From: Artemisia argyi
Lineage: Eukaryota > Streptophyta > Magnoliopsida > Asterales > Asteraceae
DNA length: 64,000 bases
Assembly (NCBI GenBank): GCA_030686995.1
Contig: CM060696.1
Location: 9,158,487 to 9,222,486, forward strand
Reading direction: 5' to 3'
This document shows, in pieces, positions 54,457-63,997 of the stretch (the stretch's first letter is position 1; each line of letters starts with the position of its first letter). The notes under the pieces were generated by a model, which searched no databases, was not told the DNA's origin, and saw only the letters and a program-made list of their open reading frames with translations. The translations under genes were made by a program, and so were the position numbers.

Positions 54457-55646
54457 TGTGAAAAACTAGAAGGGGGGTTGAATAGTTTACCGCTTTTTAA
54501 CTTGATTATCTTTCAAAACGTTACGTTTGTTTAAAGATATAAACTCAAATTACTTGTTTAATTTTTTAAAAAGCTTTACGTGTAATTAACGATTCTAACT
54601 AAAGATACTATGTAATAAGCAAAGACAAAGAGAGAAACGATCAAACCACAATACGATTGTTTATCGTGGTTCGGCTACAAGGACTCTTTTTCCTTGCCCT
54701 ACATCCACGCCCCGAGTTTCCAATTCGAGAGTTATAATCACTAATCAACAAGCTCCTTTCCCGGTGGAGAAACCTTTACAACGTTGCTTACACTTTTACT
54801 GACACTAAGCTAGACGTCGAGTTCTTTTACAAGGGTACAACCACTCCCGTCGTCGCTTACACTTTTACCGACACTAAGCTAGATGTCGAGTTCTTTTACA
54901 AGGGTACAACCACTCCCGTTAGTTCTTTTACAAGGGTACAACAACTCCCGTCACACTTTGTATTTTGAGGCCTAAAATACTAACCGATCACTTCTACACA
55001 CAATACAAATGAAGTATAAACTATCAAAGCTTATACATAACAAAGCTAACAAGTCTTGCAACTTTTGAGTTGAAACTTGTAACTTCTTGGATGAACTTGC
55101 GAACTCCCTTGCTACATAAGAGGATCACACAAGTCAAATGTTACTGAGTTAGTTGAAAGAATATGTGAAATATATGTCCTAAAGTGATGGATGAAAATTA
55201 GCAAGTGGCTTGGTATTTATAGCAAAACAAACAGCAGGTCTGGCAGATACGGCGGAACCCTCAGATGGGTTCCGCCCATGTACCCCCAGGGTTCCGCCAG
55301 GCTTGCAGTTGGTTTTGCAATAAATCATTCAAACCAACCAAAGTCACATCAACTAAATCCTAGTCAAACACATTGAAGCAAAAGAAGAAAGCTTCCAAAA
55401 ATGTGTAAGACCTTATGGTAAGTCAAACACACAAGCTTACCATAATTGCATGATGTGGCATGACACTTTCTAAATAAAGAAATAAAAACAATGTTTTGCT
55501 TAAAAAGAAATGTAAACCTAGTTATACAAGACTTAAAACTAAAGTGATGTTATTACTATAAAATAAAGTTCATATTTTGTCATTAACAAAACTTAGCAAA
55601 GATCGTAAAATATAAATAACGTTTTTAGGTGATATTTGTATTAACA
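54457..55646 (-). repeat. E4 5' LTR (1,190 bp)
   Basis: On the minus strand the GC-rich module (55237-55300) precedes TATAAATA (55214-55221). It has the complete module, unlike the 3' LTR, plus the 69-bp tandem repeat at about 54790-54930. Confidence 0.92.
55214..55300 (-). promoter_or_regulatory. E4 LTR promoter: GC-rich module plus TATA
   Basis: Minus strand: GGCGGAACCCT, 10 nt, GGGCGGAACCC, 7 nt, GGTTCCGCC, GTATCTGCC, then TATAAATA about 20 nt later. Same order and spacing as in E3. Confidence 0.65.
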
Positions 55647-55651
55647 ATTTC

Positions 55652-56240
55652 ACTTAAAGCACTTGATGAATCTTTTTGTAGCAAGAATTTTGTCAGGAAA
55701 TTCCTTAGAGCACTCCATCCGAAGTGGAGAGCAAAAGTGACGGCAATTGAAGAATCCAAGGATCTTTCAAGCATGTCACTTGACGAGCTAATTGGAAACC
55801 TCAAAGTTCATGAAATGGTAATGGAAAAAGATTCGGAAATAGTTAAAGGCAAGAAAGAAAAGATTAAGTCTATTGCCTTGAAAGCTAGAGTCCAATCAAG
55901 TGATGATGAAGAATCTAGTTCGGGTAGTGATGATGAAGAATATGCCATGGCCGTTAGAGACTTCAAGAAGTTCTTTCGTAGATGAGGGAAGTTTGTAAGG
56001 CAACCTAAAGATGACAAGAAAACCTTCTGAAAAGATCATGACGATAAGAAAGGAAAGGTTGAAAGGAAATGCTTTAGGTGTGGAGACACAAGTCATCTCA
56101 TAGGAGAATGTCCAAAACCACCCAAAAGCAAGTCTCAACAAGCTTTTGTTAGTGGTGCTTGGAGTGACTATGAAGAAGATGACGATGAGCCGAAGAATGA
56201 TGAAATTGCTCTCATGGCTCACGACTCAAATGAGGTGTGC
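55652..56240 (+). pseudogene. E3 gag, C-terminal part
   Basis: Gag resumes after E4: [39 protein letters not shown], the [13 protein letters not shown] segment and an acidic serine tract. A TGA at 55983 interrupts it within the basic FKKFFRR stretch that precedes the nucleocapsid. The same frame goes on to a CCHC zinc knuckle (CFRCGDTSHLIGEC, about 56073-56114) and an acidic tail. Confidence 0.82.
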
Positions 56241-59157
56241 CTCAAAGTATGTTTGGAACCGGATGAATGGATTAAAGATAGCGGTTGTTCAAGGCACATG
56301 ACGGGTAACAAAAGCCTCTTCTCAAAAAAGGTACAATCTCTCATGACTCTCTTTTTATAGATGATGTAGCTCATGTTGATAACTTAGGTTTTAATCTCCT
56401 TAGTATTAGTCAACTTTGCCGTAATAAGTATAACGTCCTTTTTAGTGAAAATGGAAGTAAAATACTTAAAGATGGCATAACCATAGCCAAAGGTGTTCTT
56501 AAGAACAACGTGTATGTCATGAAGATGGATCAAACATCTAGAGACAAACTTTGTCTTACTTCATTAGATGAATCTTCAACTTTATGGCATAGACGTTTAG
56601 GACACGCTAACATGAGACTTATACAAAACCTCTCCTCCAAAGACCTAGTTCGAAACCTACCTAAGTTGAAATATGACCAACACTTTTGTAACGCTTGCAA
56701 AGTCGGTAAACAAGTCCATAGTAGCCATATGGCTAAAAACTTGGTTTCTACATCTAGGTGTCTAAAAACTTTTGCATATGGATTTATTTGGTCCATCTGC
56801 TATACAAAGTTATTGAGGTAACTTCTACACTTTGGTCATAGTAGATGATTACTCAAAATATACTTGGACAAAATTTTTGAAAAGTAAAAATGAAGCTTTT
56901 GATAAATTTGAGATTCTAAGTAAGAAAATTCAAAATCAAGTAGGGTCTAGTATTATGTCTATTAGAACGGATCACGGTCATGAATTTGATAATGAATTTC
57001 AATTTGGAAACTTCTGTGATAAAAATGGAATTACTCATAACTTTTCGGCTCCACGTACTCCTCAATCTAATGGTGTAGTAGAATGTAAAAACCGGACTTT
57101 GCAAGAGATGAGTAGAACAATGCTTAATGAACAAAACAATCCACAAAAGTTTTGGTATAACGCCATTGACACATCAACGTACATTTTAAATCGAGTATTA
57201 ATTAGACCATTTTTGAATAAAACTCCTTATGAACTATATAAAGGTAAAAAGCCTACATTAGGATACTTTAGAGTGTTTGGGAGTAAATGTTTTATTCTTA
57301 ATATCAAGGACTATCTCACCAAATTTGACCCAAAGTCTTATGAAGGTGTATTTCTTGGATATTCACAAAATAGTAAAGCTTACATTGTTTTAAACAAAGA
57401 AACCTTAAGAGTCGAGGAATCATTGAACGTAACATTCGACGAGAGTCCACCTCCCTCTAAGACATCACCTTTGGTAGATGATGACTTAGTTGAAAGTCAA
57501 GCTATTGAAAATCAAGTGATCTTAGAAAATGACAAGGAAGATGAACCATTAAGCAAAGAAATTGTTAATGTTAAACAATCCAAAAGTCATCCATTAGATA
57601 ATGTCATAGGAAAAATTAATGAGAGAACACTAAGATCTAAAGCCCAAAATGAAAGTAACGACTTTTGTTTCGTATCAACATTGAACCGAAAAACATTAAC
57701 GAAGCCATAAATGATGAGTCTTGGGTAATAGCCATGCAAGAAGAGTTAAACCAATTTGTTAGGAATGATGTATGGAAATTAGTTCCTCAACCAAGGAGTC
57801 AAACAATAATTGGAACAAAATGGGTTTTTCGTAATAAAATGGATGAAAAGGGTATTGTGTCTAGAAACAAAGCTAGGCTAGTAGCACAAGGATATAATCA
57901 ACAAGAAGGCATTGACTACGATGAAACTTTTACTCTGGTTTCTAGGCTCGAGTCAATTAGAATCTTACTTGCATATGCATGTGTACACAATTTTAAATTC
58001 TTTCAAATGGACGTCAAAAGTGCATTCTTAAACGGGGTTATAAATGAAGAAGTGTATGTTGCTCAACCACCGGGCTTCATCGATTTTGAAAAACCCACTC
58101 ATGTTTACAAACTTAAAAAGGCTCTTTACGGACTTAAGCAAGCTCCAAAAGCATGGTATGATCGACTTAAAACCTTCCTAGTTGACCATAGGTATACCAT
58201 GGGCTTAGTCGATAATACTCTCTTCACTAAGAAGAAAGGTTCATATATTATCATAGTCCAAATCTATGTTGATGACATTATATTTGGATCAACTTGTCAA
58301 GAATTATGCGACAATTTCTCAAAAATCATGCATGACGAGTTTGAAATGAGTATGATGGAGAACTCAACTTTTTCCTAGGACTCCAAATTAAACAACTAGA
58401 AGATGGTATCTTCTTTAACCAATCCAAATACATTAAGGACATGCTTAAGAAATTCGGTCTAAAAGATTCGAAACCAATCAAAACGCCCATGTCCATAGAA
58501 ACAAAACTCACCAAGGATGAGGAAAGTGAATCCGTAGATAACACTAAATATAGAGGTATGATTGGAAGTCTACTTTACCTAACGGCTAGTAGACCCGACA
58601 TTATGTTTAGTGTTTGTCAATGTGCTCATTTTCAAGAAGATCCTAAGACAACTCATCTTGAAGCCGTTAAAAGGATTTTTAGATATATTAAGGGCACTAC
58701 ACATTTAGGTTTATGGTATCCCAAAGGAACGGGAATAGACACCATAGTGTATGCCGACTCGGATCATGCCGGTGACTATGTTGATAGAAAAAGCACAAGT
58801 GCTACTTGTACTTTTGTTGCACATTGTCTCACCTCATGGTTCTCTAAGAAGCAAACAGCTCTCGCTATCTCAACAACGGAAGCCGAATACGTTTTGGCCG
58901 GAAAGGCATGTCAACAAGCTCTTTGGATGAAGCAAGCTCTTGTCGACTACGGAATTCAACTTAACGACATCACCATTTTTTGTGACAACAAAGGAGCCAT
59001 TGATCTTAGCAAAAATCCAGTTCAACATGCTCGTACCAAACTTATTGAAATCCGTCATCATTTCCTTCGTGATAACGTTCAAAAAGGAAACATCTCAATT
59101 GAGAAAGTTTCTTCCGAAGACAACATAGCCGACATCCTCACAAAACCTCTTAAATGA
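56241..59157 (+). pseudogene. E3 pol: protease, integrase, RT, RNase H, frameshifted
   Basis: Protease begins with IKDSGCSRHMTG at about 56270 but its second half is deleted. Gag-pre-integrase (LWHRRLGHANMRL ... FCNACKVGK) is at 56583-56710. A frameshift near 56780 precedes integrase (VIVDDYSKYTW; RTDHGHEFDNE; NGVVECKNRTL, where the third acidic residue is kept but the usual Arg after it is Cys). A second shift at about 57680 enters RT ([36 protein letters not shown] at about 58270). A one-base change at about 58370 shifts the frame again; RNase H (DSDHAGDYVDRKST; TTEAEYVLAG; FCDNKGAIDL) ends at a TGA at 59155-59157. Most domains are readable but cannot be made as one protein. Confidence 0.88.
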
Positions 59158-59276
59158 GAACCATTTAACCTCCTTAGGTTAGGCTTAGGACTTATGGAAC
59201 TTATCCTGTAGTTCTAGACATTAGACAAAAATCACAAAAAACAAAACAAATCAATAAGTCTTTTTCTCAGCAGAGT

Positions 59277-59366
59277 CGGCGGAACCCTCAGCCCTAACGG
59301 GTGGAACCCTCTTTTTGGTTCCGCCGTATCCGCCGACCTGCAGAACTTTTTCTTAGTTTATATTAA
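59277..59366 (+). promoter_or_regulatory. Internal GC-rich module and TATA before the E3 extra ORF
   Basis: GGCGGAACCCT, 10 nt, GGGTGGAACCC, 7 nt, GGTTCCGCC, GTATCCGCC, then TATATTAA at 59359-59366 followed by AACCAAACACC. Compared with the E3 LTR module the blocks are nearly identical while both spacers differ in sequence but not in length. Confidence 0.62.
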
Positions 59367-59484
59367 ACCAAACACCCATTATCTCATACCACCACTTCCA
59401 AACTGCTACTATTCACTTCACCATTCATCCACACCTACGAATTTTTGTTCCTTCCTTCATTCACATTGCTCATCAATCATCATT

Positions 59485-60014
59485 GTAAGTACTCTAAACA
59501 TGATTACACTCCTATTTGCACAAAAACAAAAACTTGAGGTTATGCATTAACTTGAGAAACTCATGCATAAAATTAGGTGCTTGACAAAACTAATCATGTT
59601 TCCCATAATTAGGAATTGCATTATTATAAGTTATTAACATGTTTACTAAAACACCCCATGTCAAATTCTTGCAAAAATTTCTCACAAATAGGACAAATAT
59701 TTTTTTGTCTCACATTGTGAATACAAAATAAAAACGTTATGTTTAAAACATCACTTGCATAATGTCTCTTGAATGCTAAAGGGAATACATAACTAATATG
59801 TATTTTCGGGTACATTCAAACGAAGCTACATTGAACTAGGAGCATTTGGGTTATCTTTTGTTTTATAACAAAACTTGCATTATAAAACGTTTTAAGCATC
59901 AAAATGAGTCAAGATAACCGCACCTCCACATTGTTTTCATATAGGCATACACTAGAACATCCACATTACAATAGTCGTTTACTTAGACTAAAATGTGAAA
60001 TTTTGTTTTTCTAG
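59485..60014 (+). other. Putative 5' UTR intron before the E3 extra ORF
   Basis: GTAAGT at 59485 and TTTGTTTTTCTAG ending at 60014 are strong plant splice signals. They enclose 530 bp of AT-rich non-coding DNA between the promoter-like module and the ATG at 60023. In E4 the equivalent distance from module to ATG is only about 160 bp, close to the spliced length here. Confidence 0.45.
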
Positions 60015-60022
60015 GAATCATC

Positions 60023-60678
60023 ATGCCTCCTCTAACCCATTACGACCACAAGGACACCATTAAGTACCTACCCAAACACCACAAAACCAAAGGTCTTACT
60101 CCAACTCAAATCGAAGTTTTCAAAGCCTTAGAAAAGCGTTATGTCCACGAGGGTAGAACCATTGACCAATCCTTCAAAGAAGGTACAAACCTACCTATGG
60201 AACTTGCAACCATCAACTTTGATTGTCGCTTAGAAATCGATGGGCCTATTTGTCCTAGGTTTATTTTAGAATTCTATGCATCCGTCACTCTCTCCACGGA
60301 TGAGTATGGTCGCATGTCTATTAACTTTAGGGCTAGTAGTCATCAATACTCCTTAACTCTCGAGGAATTTGCTCAAATCCTAGGTGTCCCAAACCGTGGT
60401 ACTTGCATCTACTCCGACAAGCATTCCCTCTCAACTCTTGACACACTCATTGACCGAATCCATCCCTATGATACCCCTCTTGTGTCCAAGGATGAACTTC
60501 GTTACCACCTCTTCATTAGGACCACCAACACTAGGAGAATCCGTACCGGAAATGAGGTCAACAAGGACCCATATGGTATGAAACTCAATGAACTCAAGCC
60601 CCAATTCAAGAAATGGGAAGAACTCCATAGAGCCAATGTCATTAGCACCATAGGAAACCGGGATCATATCAATGTTTG
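60023..60678 (+). pseudogene. E3 extra ORF after pol, truncated by E5
   Basis: The ATG at 60023 begins MPPLTHYDHKDTIKYLPKHHKTKGL. The open frame gives about 218 residues with the accessory-protein domain (YVHEGRTID, CPRFILEFYASV, YSLTLEEFAQILGVPNRGTC, HPYDTPL, NEVNKDPYGMKLNELKPQFKKW). Similarity to E4 ORF3 ends at IGNRDHINVC (about 60678). The frame then runs by accident 26 codons into the E5 LTR. Function is unknown. Unlike E4, it has no internal stop in the shared region. Confidence 0.7.
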
Positions 60679-62108
60679 TGATGAGGCGAAAAATGAACCG
60701 TTTTTAAGGGGTCATTTAAGCCCGGATTTGAGATTATTTGATCAAATATTGCCCTAAATCATTTCTTTTGTCATTTTAGGTACTTTTGGAGAGAAATCTG
60801 GAAAAGGAAGCATTTGGGACGTTTTTGGAGCATAAAAGTGAAGAAAACGGCAAAGTCTCAATTTCCTTGTTAGGAACAGTACCTGACGGCGTTAAGAGTT
60901 TCCAAGCGACGGCGTCAAGAGTAACAAAATAGGTGGAAGTGGATGATACACGTGATGGTCCAGAGTGTTTTGTGCATTGGAGATCACGACGTCACTCAAG
61001 GCCGTCATGGTCCAAGTATTAGTGACGGCCCAGAAGAAATTTACACATGACGGTGTCACAATTGGATCTAGGCAATATGATTTCTATTTTGGCGGCGAGT
61101 TGACGGCGTCAGAAATTCCTTCTTGACATCGTCACCCTGTAAAATCTATATATAGTTTTCCAAATTTCATTCATTAGGGTGCAACATTTAGGGAAAAACC
61201 CTAGGCCGATTTTTACAGCTTTTTCAAGGGTTTCAACCCTTTGAAACTTTCATGTTCAATTTGAGATAAGTACTCTTTCAATTCAATCAATATGTCTATG
61301 TGTTGTTTAAATATATCTTACGCTTGTCTTCAATTTAACATGCTAGGCTAGATCTCTTTTGTGTTTACTTAGATGTAGTGAAACCTAGATGTTAATTATG
61401 GGTTGATTGTTTGTTTATAATTGTTACGGATGATTGTATTCGATGTTAGGCTTAAGAAAACTGGCAGACTTCCATTGGTAACATGCTTGAACGTCTTAAG
61501 AAACATGATCAGAGGTCTACTATGATTTTTGGTTGTATTTAATGCGTAGGAGAATTCTAATGATCCCATGTTAGGAGCTTATAACGGCTCGACATACGAG
61601 TGAAGTAGGATCCTATAGAGTTAGGGAATATTGTACACGGCCCTACGACTAGTATTAAGGAATACGGCCCGTCATCTATGCAATTGTAACAAGCTATCAA
61701 CCTGTAAAGATATCTAGGGAGTAATGAAACCTAAGTAAACACAATTTTCCCCATCATTGTTTACACCACTAGTAAAATTAGATTTATTCTCATTTTTATT
61801 ATTTTATTTTGATTGCATCTTTAGTTATTTGGGTTAGTTGGCTAGCAACTAATTCCGCCCACTCTTCCAAATCCCGAGATTTTTACTTGCTTTTCATAAA
61901 ATATAAAAATACAAAAGAATCATCCCTCACCTCTAGACCTAGTTTTTAGGCTTTCTAATCCTAGCGACACTATTCTTGAGTTGAACGATCAATCCCCCGG
62001 TACTTGTCACTATACTATACTACAACGATCAGGTACACTGCCTGGTGGGGGTTGTAAGCTTCTCGAGATCCCTCGAGAGGTAAAGCCTGGTGCGATTCCC
62101 ACGTATCA
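60679..62108 (+). repeat. E5 5' LTR (1,430 bp)
   Basis: TGATGAGGCG to CACGTATCA. TATATATA is at 61147-61154. In the 260 bp before it lie about eight TGACG/CGTCA motifs (for example TGACGGCGTCA at about 61102 and GACGTC at about 60990) and one G-box CACGTG (60950-60955). The start is chosen from the end of similarity between the E3 and E4 extra ORFs and the TG/CA rule, so it could be a few bases off. Confidence 0.7.
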
Positions 62109-62109
62109 A

Positions 62110-62130
62110 GTTTTTGTCGCCGCAGCCCGG
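62110..62130 (+). other. E5 primer binding site (degenerate)
   Basis: TTTTTGTCGCCGCAGCCCGG next to the LTR resembles the Athila-type site TTTTTGGCGCCGTTGCCGGG, with several changes. Confidence 0.55.
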
Positions 62131-62278
62131 GGAATAGTTATTGTCTAGGTTAGGATTTCTTTTTATTAGGTCTACTTGCTAGATTCCTTTCTAGCAAGAT
62201 TTTATTTTTATTTTTTGGTTTTCTTTAGTCTATCTCATTTCTTCGTGTCTTTGTTCGTAACCTTTACCATCCGACATC

Positions 62279-62626
62279 ATGGAAGGTGGTAACATCTTTG
62301 AACCCATCAACCCACCACAACAAAACCACCCACAAAACCCACCACTAGCAAACCAACCTCTTAGGCCCCGAACCTTGGGAGAATATTCATGTCCTAGCCA
62401 CCAAGGCTATCGAAACACAATTGAGCTCACTCAAGGAGCCAATGTGTCCCCCTTGCGATCCGACACCATCCGGTTGGTGCAAAGCGGATGTGCATTCCAT
62501 GGACTTCATTCCGAAGATCCTAACCAACATCTCAAGGATTTTCTTAAAATCGTAGATTCTATAGACCTTGATGTTATAACTAGATAGTCGACCCGATTAC
62601 GCCTATTCCAATTCTCTCTACGTGAT
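62279..62626 (+). pseudogene. E5 gag, N-terminal part
   Basis: The ATG at 62279 opens a proline/asparagine-rich leader, then the conserved RTLGEYSCPSHQGYRNTIEL, LRSDTIRLVQSGCAFHGL and EDPNQHLKDFLKIVDS region that starts the capsid in Athila/Tat gags. A TAG at 62585 interrupts it, and the same frame continues (TRLRLFQFSLRD) until E6 begins at 62627. Only about a quarter of gag is present. Confidence 0.82.
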
Positions 62627-63115
62627 TGTTGATACAAAAGTTGGGTGTTCCTTGTTTGGGTTCCTGCTCTCGTACCAATTAGCTCTTAATGCTTGAAACC
62701 TGCACACTAAGAAAGTAAACAACACCGTTAGGCTTATCGTGGGATTGTCTCCCACGATTATCCTCCGGGGTGAGAGTAAGTAATCGGTTTAGGGTTATAT
62801 TGAAGAGTTAGGGTTTTGTCAATCGTACCTTTAACGAGAATTATGTCGTTCTATATATAGGCGCAGAATCCTTGTAGGTTTCGTGCTCCTTACTCTTCGC
62901 ACACATGGTGCTTATCCGGTCCAAGGATTTTTATCCGTAAATAGAAGATCCTTATCTAGACCATAAATAGTTTGGTTGGGTTTGGGCCTACGTGAGTCCA
63001 ACCTATTGGTAGTGCGGCCCAAATCATTGTTATGATAGCCCACTCTTGGTGGGTTTGGGCTTTAGTAATGTTTATCATTTGGGCTCGTGGCCCAAATATA
63101 TACTATACGTTATCA
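62627..63115 (-). repeat. E6 3' LTR (489 bp)
   Basis: On the plus strand TGTTGATAC to CGTTATCA. A TATATATAG core is at about 62851-62860. The candidate left target duplication is GTGAT (62622-62626), unverified because the other end is outside the window. Confidence 0.6.
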
Positions 63116-63128
63116 TGTCCCCCCAGTC
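63116..63128 (-). other. E6 polypurine tract
   Basis: On the minus strand GACTGGGGGGACA lies directly against the LTR. Confidence 0.6.
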
Positions 63129-63381
63129 TAGTGTGCGCGGCTCGTAGCCGCGGATGCTAGACTAGTGAAAGCGGCGGTAAGTGTGGCGGGAAAAAATTAC
63201 CGCCCAATATTAGGAACCATGTATCTAGTCCAAAATATCTCAAAAAATGCCTCGGGAAACGGGAAGTGTGTCCACGTATTCTTCGGGAGATTTGAAAAAG
63301 TGCATGTACCTTCTCATATTCTAGCCACACGATTATATTAGTGGTATCCACGTGGCGACCTTTTTAGGGTTTTTGTGACCT

Positions 63382-63390
63382 TATATAAAT
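63382..63390 (+). promoter_or_regulatory. TATA box before the antisense ORF of E6
   Basis: TATATAAAT about 146 bp before the ATG at 63536, with a G-box-like CCACGTGG at 63348-63355 upstream and a C/T-rich leader downstream. It suggests plus-strand transcription, opposite to the element. Confidence 0.5.
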
Positions 63391-63535
63391 CACCGCCTCC
63401 CCTTTTTACTGAAAACATCACAGTAAAAACCTTCTTCCGCCATTTTCAAACTTTTTCAAAGCTTCTTTAAGAGATCAACTATTTTATTAGGTAACCGCGA
63501 GTACACGCCTTAGCTAATATTGTCATTCCTTAGAA

Positions 63536-63997
63536 ATGGTTCGTCAATTAGAAGAGTTTATTTCTGAAATGAACGAGGATGAACTTCATCAGTTCTCCTC
63601 TGATTATTTCATTCCCCTTGATGTGCATCCGGTAGTACCGGAGGCAAACGCGTGTATCGCGGATTTCCCTGAGGGAAAAATAGGGTTATATACGCGCTTT
63701 TTTGAGTACGCGAACCAGCGCGTACCTATATCCTTATTCTTGAGTAACGTGCTCAACTTCTACCATCTTCATATTTCTCAGCTGCACTGTATAGGTGCGG
63801 CAAAAATATCAAATTTTGAAATAAACTACCATTTGCTTGCAGTCAACCCTACCCTTAATCTATTCCGTGCGTTTTACCACACAACGTGGTCGCATGGATG
63901 GGTATCTTTTGCGAAGCGCTCAGGGCGCCTTCAGTGTTGTACAGACAAGGTAGATTCCCTTAGGAATTGGAGGGAAAATTTTTTTCTGGGTAGATGA
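63536..63997 (+). pseudogene. E6 antisense ORF: 'gypsy-type transposon' family protein, frameshifted
   Basis: The ATG at 63536 opens 153 residues. After an acidic start come the family motifs FPEGKIGLYTRFFEYANQRVP, LSNVLNFYHLHISQLHCIGAAKISNFEINYH and HGWVSFAKRSG, ending DSLRNWRENFF. These match the N-terminal domain of PF04195-like proteins, which are common accessory proteins of plant Ty3 elements with no proved activity. The frame ends at a TGA just after a run of seven T (63979-63985), exactly where the family continues; one T too many explains the break. It may be a real mutation or a homopolymer sequencing error. Confidence 0.75.

Larger units (their letters stand above)
45849..55646 (-). 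mobile_element. E4: Copia relative of E3 with eroded pol and two extra ORFs (9,798 bp)
   Basis: It is inserted in E3 gag with a perfect target duplication ATTTC (45844-45848 and 55647-55651). LTRs of 1,182 and 1,190 bp differ at roughly 30 positions by eye, so it is older than E2. On the minus strand: 5' LTR, primer site, a gag-derived ORF, collapsed pol, ORF3 and ORF4 each with one nonsense codon, polypurine tract, 3' LTR. It probably moved with proteins from relatives such as E3. Confidence 0.9.
44223..60678 (+). mobile_element. E3: decayed Copia element, split by E4 and truncated by E5
   Basis: Order: 5' LTR (44223-45347), methionine-type primer site, gag part 1, E4 insertion with target duplication ATTTC, gag part 2, frameshifted pol, a promoter-like module, an intron-like segment and an extra ORF cut at 60678 by the LTR of E5. 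Pol order is protease-integrase-RT-RNase H, so Copia, and the extra ORF after pol suggests a Sirevirus relative. The 3' LTR is missing. E3 and E4 share LTR type and the extra ORF, so they are one family. Confidence 0.85.
60679..62626 (+). mobile_element. E5: Athila/Tat-type Ty3 element, 5' part only
   Basis: 5' LTR, a degenerate Athila-type primer site and the start of gag are present; the rest is displaced by E6. Gag is of the type shared by Athila/Tat elements. It inserted into the E3 extra ORF; the 3' side and target duplication are outside the window or lost. Confidence 0.75.

Noticed and set aside
60679..60757. The last 26 codons of the frame starting at 60023 as part of the accessory protein
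   Set aside because: Similarity to the E4 homologue ends at 60678 and the remaining codons are inside the E5 LTR.
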